Made by a program: the position numbers and the translations under genes
Notes under the pieces: generated by a model
Told to the model about the DNA's origin: nothing
Seen by the model: only the letters and a program-made list of their open reading frames with translations
The model's database searches: none
Shown here: piece by piece, positions 1 through 4,700 of the stretch
Layout of the letters: each line of letters begins with the position of its first letter
Position numbering within the stretch: position 1 is the first letter of the stretch
NCBI GenBank assembly: GCA_937915965.1
Contig: CALGHC010000300.1
Location: 1 to 6,644, forward strand
Direction of reading: 5' to 3'
DNA length: 6,644 bases
DNA from: an uncultured Myxococcales bacterium
GTDB lineage: Bacteria > Myxococcota_A > UBA9042

Positions 1-83
1 AGGCGGGCCGAGGCGGCAGCGGCGGCTCGCTAGACTGGAGTACAGCTTCGCCGACTTGCACGCACAGGTCGACCCGTTTGCGC
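1..83. other. Short region downstream of the kinase, no clear gene
   Basis: This stretch follows the kinase stop codon. I see no ribosomal or transfer RNA and no convincing hairpin plus T-run terminator. On the plus strand, frame 1 enters from outside the window, reads an Ala/Arg-rich tail of ten codons (RRAEAAAAAR) and stops at TAG 31-33. That could be the 3' end of a convergent gene, but ten codons cannot establish it. If it is real, the two genes would converge with about 50 bases between their stops. Confidence 0.25.
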
Positions 84-1439
84 CTACAGATCAACCCAGC
101 TGGCCAGCGCGACGATCCCCGCGGCGAGGAAGACGGCCGCGCCCAAGAGCCACCACCGCATGGAACCACCGGGACGCCGCTGCAGCTCGGCGAGCTCGCC
201 GGCCAGGTCTGGATCCGCGCCGGGTGGCGCCGTCGCCACCATGGACTTGCCAGTCTCGGTGCTGCGCCGATGCAAGCCAGCGAGGGGCGCCGGTTCGGCT
301 TCGACGCGCGGCCGCGGCATCCCGTTGGTGTCGTTGTCAGAGGGCAGCGGCACGACCGCTTCGCGCTCCGTGTGGACCTCGGCGCCTTGCGTTTCGCCGC
401 TCTCATCGCCGGCGCCGGCGGCGTCGGCTTCCAGGGAGCCGGGCGCGACAACTTGGGGCAGCGCGATGTCGCTGTCGCGCCGGCGCCGATCGAAGGCGCG
501 AAGTAGTTCGATGCGCAGCGCCTCGGCCGAAGCGGGCCGGGCCTCCGGATCCTTCTCGAGGCAGCGCAGAACCACCCGCTCGAGGCGCGCTGGGACGCCC
601 AGCTCGACGTCCATGGCCGGAACACTGTCGAGAATGTGCTTGCGCAGCACCTGTGCGGTCGTCATCGCGTCAAACGGCAGATCGCCGGCGAGACACTCGT
701 ACATCACGATGCCCAACGAATAGAGGTCCGCCGAGGCGGTGACCGTTGAACCGATCGCCTGCTCCGGCGCCATGTACTCCGGCGAACCGACGACGTAGCC
801 GGTCCGAGTCAGAGCGTCGCGTTCGAAGTCACCGCTGACGAACTTGGCGAGACCGAAGTCGAGGACCTTGACGAAGTCGCGCTCGCCGGCGACCTCTTGG
901 AGGAAGATGTTGTCGGGCTTCAGATCGCGATGAACCAGTCCTTTGCGGTGCGCCTCTTCAAGCGCCTTGCAGACCTGGGTCGCGATGTGAACGACGCGCG
1001 AGGCCTCCAGCTTGAGGGTCTCGGCGAGCAAGTCCGACAGTTTTCGGCCAACCAGCAGCTCCATGACCATGTAGATCGCGCGGCTGGGGGCGTCGTCGCC
1101 GAAGTCGAAGACCCGCACCGTGTTCGGGTGGGCGAGCAGCGAGGCGGCGCGGGCCTCGCGGGTGAAACGGCGCACCTCGGCGGGTTGCTCGGCGAGGTCC
1201 CTCCACAGCACCTTGATGGCGACCGGCTGGCGCGTGATGACGTGCTCGCCGCGGTAGACCGCGCCCATGCCGCCGACGCCAACGATGTCGCCAACCCGAT
1301 AGTGACGATCGAGCACCGTGTCGGCATCGAGCCGACCGGGGAAACGCGTCTCATTGCTAATAGTCTGCGTCTCGCGACCGCAGTCCGCGCAATTCACGTC
1401 GTTGCCGCGTACGCCGCATCTCGTGCAGATCCGCCACAC
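84..1439 (-). CDS. Tail-anchored Hanks-type serine/threonine protein kinase with N-terminal zinc ribbon
   Basis: This gene encodes a eukaryotic-like Ser/Thr kinase (PknB/Stk superfamily) that transfers phosphate from ATP to proteins, presumably on the cytoplasmic face of the inner membrane. With the GTG start at 1439 it is 451 residues. A zinc ribbon (CxxC at residues 5-8 and CxxC at 17-20) lies at the extreme N-terminus. The kinase domain covers about 47-316: glycine loop GVGGMGAVYRG 54-64, VAIK lysine K76, helix C glutamate E95, HRDLKPDN with catalytic D172 and N177, DFG 194-196, and APE 224-226. All catalytic residues are present and the Arg before D172 makes it an RD kinase, so it should be active. 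A Ser/Thr/Glu/Pro-rich linker of about 110 residues leads to one hydrophobic helix at about 428-447, followed by only about three residues. It therefore has no extracytoplasmic sensor domain. Substrates are unknown. It is transcribed divergently from the large Cys-rich lipoprotein gene. Confidence 0.93.
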   Translation of the reverse strand: MWRICTRCGVRGNDVNCADCGRETQTISNETRFPGRLDADTVLDRHYRVGDIVGVGGMGAVYRGEHVITRQPVAIKVLWRDLAEQPAEVRRFTREARAASLLAHPNTVRVFDFGDDAPSRAIYMVMELLVGRKLSDLLAETLKLEASRVVHIATQVCKALEEAHRKGLVHRDLKPDNIFLQEVAGERDFVKVLDFGLAKFVSGDFERDALTRTGYVVGSPEYMAPEQAIGSTVTASADLYSLGIVMYECLAGDLPFDAMTTAQVLRKHILDSVPAMDVELGVPARLERVVLRCLEKDPEARPASAEALRIELLRAFDRRRRDSDIALPQVVAPGSLEADAAGAGDESGETQGAEVHTEREAVVPLPSDNDTNGMPRPRVEAEPAPLAGLHRRSTETGKSMVATAPPGADPDLAGELAELQRRPGGSMRWWLLGAAVFLAAGIVALASWVDL

Positions 1440-1449
1440 CGCCTGGTCT

Positions 1450-1455
1450 CTCCCT
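1450..1455 (-). promoter_or_regulatory. Probable ribosome binding site deciding the kinase GTG start
   Basis: Read on the minus strand this is AGGGAG, whose GGAG core ends about 10 bases before the GTG at 1439-1437. The same frame is open upstream to an ATG at 1727, which would add 96 residues of low-complexity Arg/Pro/Ser/Thr sequence. I prefer the GTG because it places the CxxC zinc ribbon four residues from the start, a usual arrangement in zinc-ribbon bacterial proteins, and because the upstream extension shows no domain. Confidence 0.5.
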
Positions 1456-1701
1456 TGACGCGGCCGGCTGGTCGCCGGGCCGTCTCTGCGCATTTGCGCG
1501 CCGATCGTTGGGGCCGACTGACGCCCGACCCTCGGCAACCGCATTTCGTTCGCCGCGACAATAGCGACAACAGCCCGGCAGGTCGAGGGGGCGATCGGCA
1601 TCTGCACGGAGCGACCGGTGGTGGGTCTCTGGCCCCCCAAGAATGAACTCCGCGATTGCGCTTGGTAGTGGATTTCGCCTAGCTTTCGCACTGGCCGCTG
1701 C

Positions 1702-1713
1702 CCGCGATCGCGG
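1702..1713. promoter_or_regulatory. Perfect 12-base palindrome, possible operator
   Basis: CCGCGATCGCGG is self-complementary and lies in the divergent intergenic region, about 80 bases upstream of the GTG at 1794. Dimeric regulators often bind such sites. In DNA this rich in G and C short palindromes also arise by chance, so its regulatory role is only a suggestion. Confidence 0.2.
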
Positions 1714-1782
1714 CGGGTGCTGCTCACCGGGCGCCGTCCGTTCAGGGACGGTGTTCACCGTTTCGCACAGACCCAGCCCGCC

Positions 1783-1787
1783 GGGAG
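1783..1787 (+). promoter_or_regulatory. Shine-Dalgarno-like GGGAG before GTG 1794
   Basis: GGGAG ends six bases before the GTG at 1794. It is the only good Shine-Dalgarno-like sequence in front of any of the three possible GTG starts of the large lipoprotein gene (1794, 1887, 1908). This is why 1794 was used as the start coordinate. Confidence 0.45.
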
Positions 1788-1793
1788 CGCGAC

Positions 1794-4700
1794 GTGACCT
1801 CCAGCCGATACCACCCGACAGATGCCCGACCCCGCCAAGAATCGGCGAGCGCCTGCCACACATCGGCGAGCGCCTGCCACGCGTCGGTGAACTTCTGGCG
1901 TGCCTCGGTGAACTTCAGGCGGCTCGTCGCCTGCGTCGTTCTGATCGCCGGCGGCTGCCTGGAGCCAGCCGGCACCGACAACAAACCGCCTCCCATCGGC
2001 AACGGCGGCGTCACCGGATTCGACGGGTCGAACTGGCCAAGCGACGTGACGGCAGAGACGCATGCCGGAGCCGAGACCGTCGCCAGCGAGGATGGCGCGA
2101 CGACGGACGGTGGTGGCTCGAGCGACGCGGACGGGACGGACGGGACGGACGGGACGGACGGGACGGACGATGATGTCGCCGCATCGGACGGAGCGGGCGA
2201 CGCCGGCGATGCCAGCGACACGGCGGTCAGCTGCATCCCGGCCAGCCCGCCCGACGAAGAATGCAACGGCGTCGACGATGACTGCGACGGCACCACCGAC
2301 GAGGACATCTGCAGCGACGGCAACCCCTGCACCCTCGACACCTGCGACTTTGCCGGCGGCAAGGGCTGCGTCTTCGCGAAGATCGTCGGCGAGTGCGATA
2401 GCGACGGCGATCCCTGCACCGCCGAGTCGTGCGTCAACGAGGCCTGCAAGCCGGCCGCCAAGGCCGCCTGCGATGACGACAACGCGTGCACGTTCGACGG
2501 CTGCGATCCCGCCACGGGCGCGTGCAATCACGAGTCTCTCGCAGAAGGGCAGCTCTGCGACGATGGGACGCCCTGCACGCTGACGACGACTTGCCAGGAC
2601 GGCAGCTGCCAGGGCCAGCCGCTGTCGTGCGACGACGGCAACGCGTGCACCACGGACGACTGCGACGACGAGCTGGGCTGCGTCTTCTCCTTCGCCGGCG
2701 GCGTGCCGTGCGAGGACGGCAACATCTGTACGGAAGGCGAACAGTGCATCGCCGGCTCGTGTGTCGGCGGTAAGACGGTCGCCTGCGACGACGGCAACGC
2801 CTGCACGCTCGACAGCTGCGAGCCGCTGACCGGGCAGTGCACGCCGATCCAGCTCGCTGCGGGCAGCTCCTGCAGCGACGGCAAGTGCACGGTCAGTGGC
2901 AAGTGCGACCTGCAGGGCCAGTGCGCCGGCGCGATCGAGCTTTGCAACGACGGCAAGCCCTGCACCACCGACGTCTGCGACAAGGCGACCGGGCTGTGCA
3001 GCCACCCGTCTGCTCCAGCGGGCACGCCCTGCAACGACGGCGACTCCTGCACCCAGGGCGAGACCTGCGCGATCGGCGGCCTGTGCTCAGCCGGCCAGAA
3101 GTCGGCGTGCGACGACGGCAGCCCGTGCACAGTCGACACCTGCGACCAGCAAACTGGCGACTGCAAGAACGCGATCCTCCAGGGGCCCTGCAACGACGGC
3201 GACTCGTGCACGTTCGGCGAGACCTGCATCGAGGGCAGCTGCGAGACGGGGGCCAGCCCGGCGGTGACCACCTCGGCAGGCAACGGCCAGGCCGGCTGGA
3301 CGGACGGCGCGGCTGGCAACGCCCGATTCAACAACCCGCGCGGCGTCGCCATGGGCCCGGGCGACGTCATCTACGTCGGCGACTACAACAACCACCGCAT
3401 CCGCAAGGTCGACCAGGGCGGCAACGTCACGACCCTCGCCGGCAATGGCTCAGCGAGCTGGGTCGATGGCCCCGGCAACTCGGCGAGCTTCTATTACCCA
3501 TCGGGCCTCGCCTACGGAGACAAAGGGATCGTCTACGTCGCCGATCGCAACAACCACCGCGTCCGCGCTGTCGCCGCCGACGGCACCGTGACGACGTTCG
3601 CCGGCTCGGGCCTCAACGGCTGGCTCGACGGCGACGTCTCCCAGGCGCGCTTCTATTATCTTGAGGACGTCGCCCTCGACGCCCAGGCCAACGTCTACGT
3701 CGCCGACACCTACAACCACCGCATCCGCAAGATCGACGCGGCCGGGATGGTGACGACCCTCGCGGGCAGCTCGTCTGGCTTCCAGGACGGCGCGGGCGCG
3801 GGCGCGCGCTTCAACTATCCCTACGGCATCGACGTCGACGCCGGTGGCAACGTCTATGTGGCTGACGGCAGCAACCACCGCATCCGCAAGGTGACGCCTG
3901 CGGGCGCGGTGACCACCCTCGCCGGCAGCACCGCAGGCATGCAGGACGGCGCCAGCAACGCCGCGCGCTTCAACACGCCCTGCGACGTGGTCGTCGACAG
4001 CCAGGGACTTCTGTACGTGGCGGACCGCGGCAATCATCGCATCCGCAGGCTCTCGCCGGCGGGCGTGGTGACGACCGCGGCGGGCAGCAGCGGCGGTTTC
4101 CAGGACGGCGCGGGCAACGTCGCGCGCTTCAACAACCCGTACGCTGTCGCCAGCAATGCCTTTGGCCACATCTACGTGGCCGACTCGAGCAACAACCGCA
4201 TGCGGCGCGTGGCGAGCGCGGCGCCGGTCTGCGACGACGGCAATCTGTGTACCGCCGACATCTGCGACGGCGCGGGCGGATGCACCTTCAAGCCGATCGC
4301 CGCCGGCGGGGCCTGCGATGACGGCGACAAGTGCACGGAGGGCGACACCTGCGACGTGCTCAGCGCGTGCAAGGGCAAGCCGAAGGTCTGCCAGGACGGC
4401 AACCAGTGCACCAAGGACCTGTGTGACGCCAAGAGCGGAGCCTGCTCGTACCCCAACAGCACCGATTTCTGTGAGGACGCCGACCCATGCACATCGGCGG
4501 ATGTCTGTATCGCAGGTGCGTGCAAGCCCAACCCGGGCCTGCTCAAGTCGGTAGCCGGCAGCGGCGAGGCCGGCTTCGCCGACGGCGACGCCGAAAGCAG
4601 CGTGGTCGCCGGTCCACGCGATGCCGACGCCGGACCCGACGGGCTCGCCTGGATCGCCGACACCGGCAACCACCGCATCCGCCGCCGCGACGCCAAGGGC

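Larger units (their letters stand above)
1440..1793. promoter_or_regulatory. Divergent intergenic region between kinase and giant lipoprotein
   Basis: These 354 bases separate the two divergent starts and should hold both promoters. The stretch around 1640-1690 is locally richer in A/T than its surroundings. In the lipoprotein frame, stops at 1644-1646 and 1680-1682 limit how far upstream that gene can begin. Small elements seen are a 7-base direct repeat GCGACAA at 1555-1561 and 1564-1570 (centres 9 bases apart) and a 12-base palindrome at 1702-1713. I found no sigma-70 pair close to consensus and no sigma-54 -24/-12 element on either strand, so no promoter is assigned. If the lipoprotein starts at 1908, the region extends to 1907. 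Confidence 0.6.

Noticed and set aside
1..30. GC-rich hairpin as a terminator for the kinase
   Set aside because: The only stem visible is about four base pairs with a long loop and no following T-run in the kinase direction.
1656..1685. Possible plus-strand promoter TTGCGC, 18 bases, TAGCTT
   Set aside because: Only three of six bases match the -10 consensus and the spacer is one base longer than ideal; this is not better than chance.
1440..1727. N-terminal extension of the kinase from the ATG at 1727
   Set aside because: The 96 added residues are Arg/Pro/Ser/Thr-rich without motif, and the GTG at 1439 lies just before the zinc ribbon with a GGAG upstream.
1643..2173. Plus-strand frame in which the 21-base repeats read as heptads such as IGERLPH
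   Set aside because: The heptads look like a possible coiled coil but are only three to four units long and have no supporting context. The overlapping frame continues into the real lipoprotein and explains the region better.
1755..3005. Minus-strand open frame of 416 codons opposite the start of the lipoprotein gene
   Set aside because: Low-complexity Ala/Val/Arg product with no motif, lying opposite a convincing Cys-repeat coding region. It is a by-product of high GC content.
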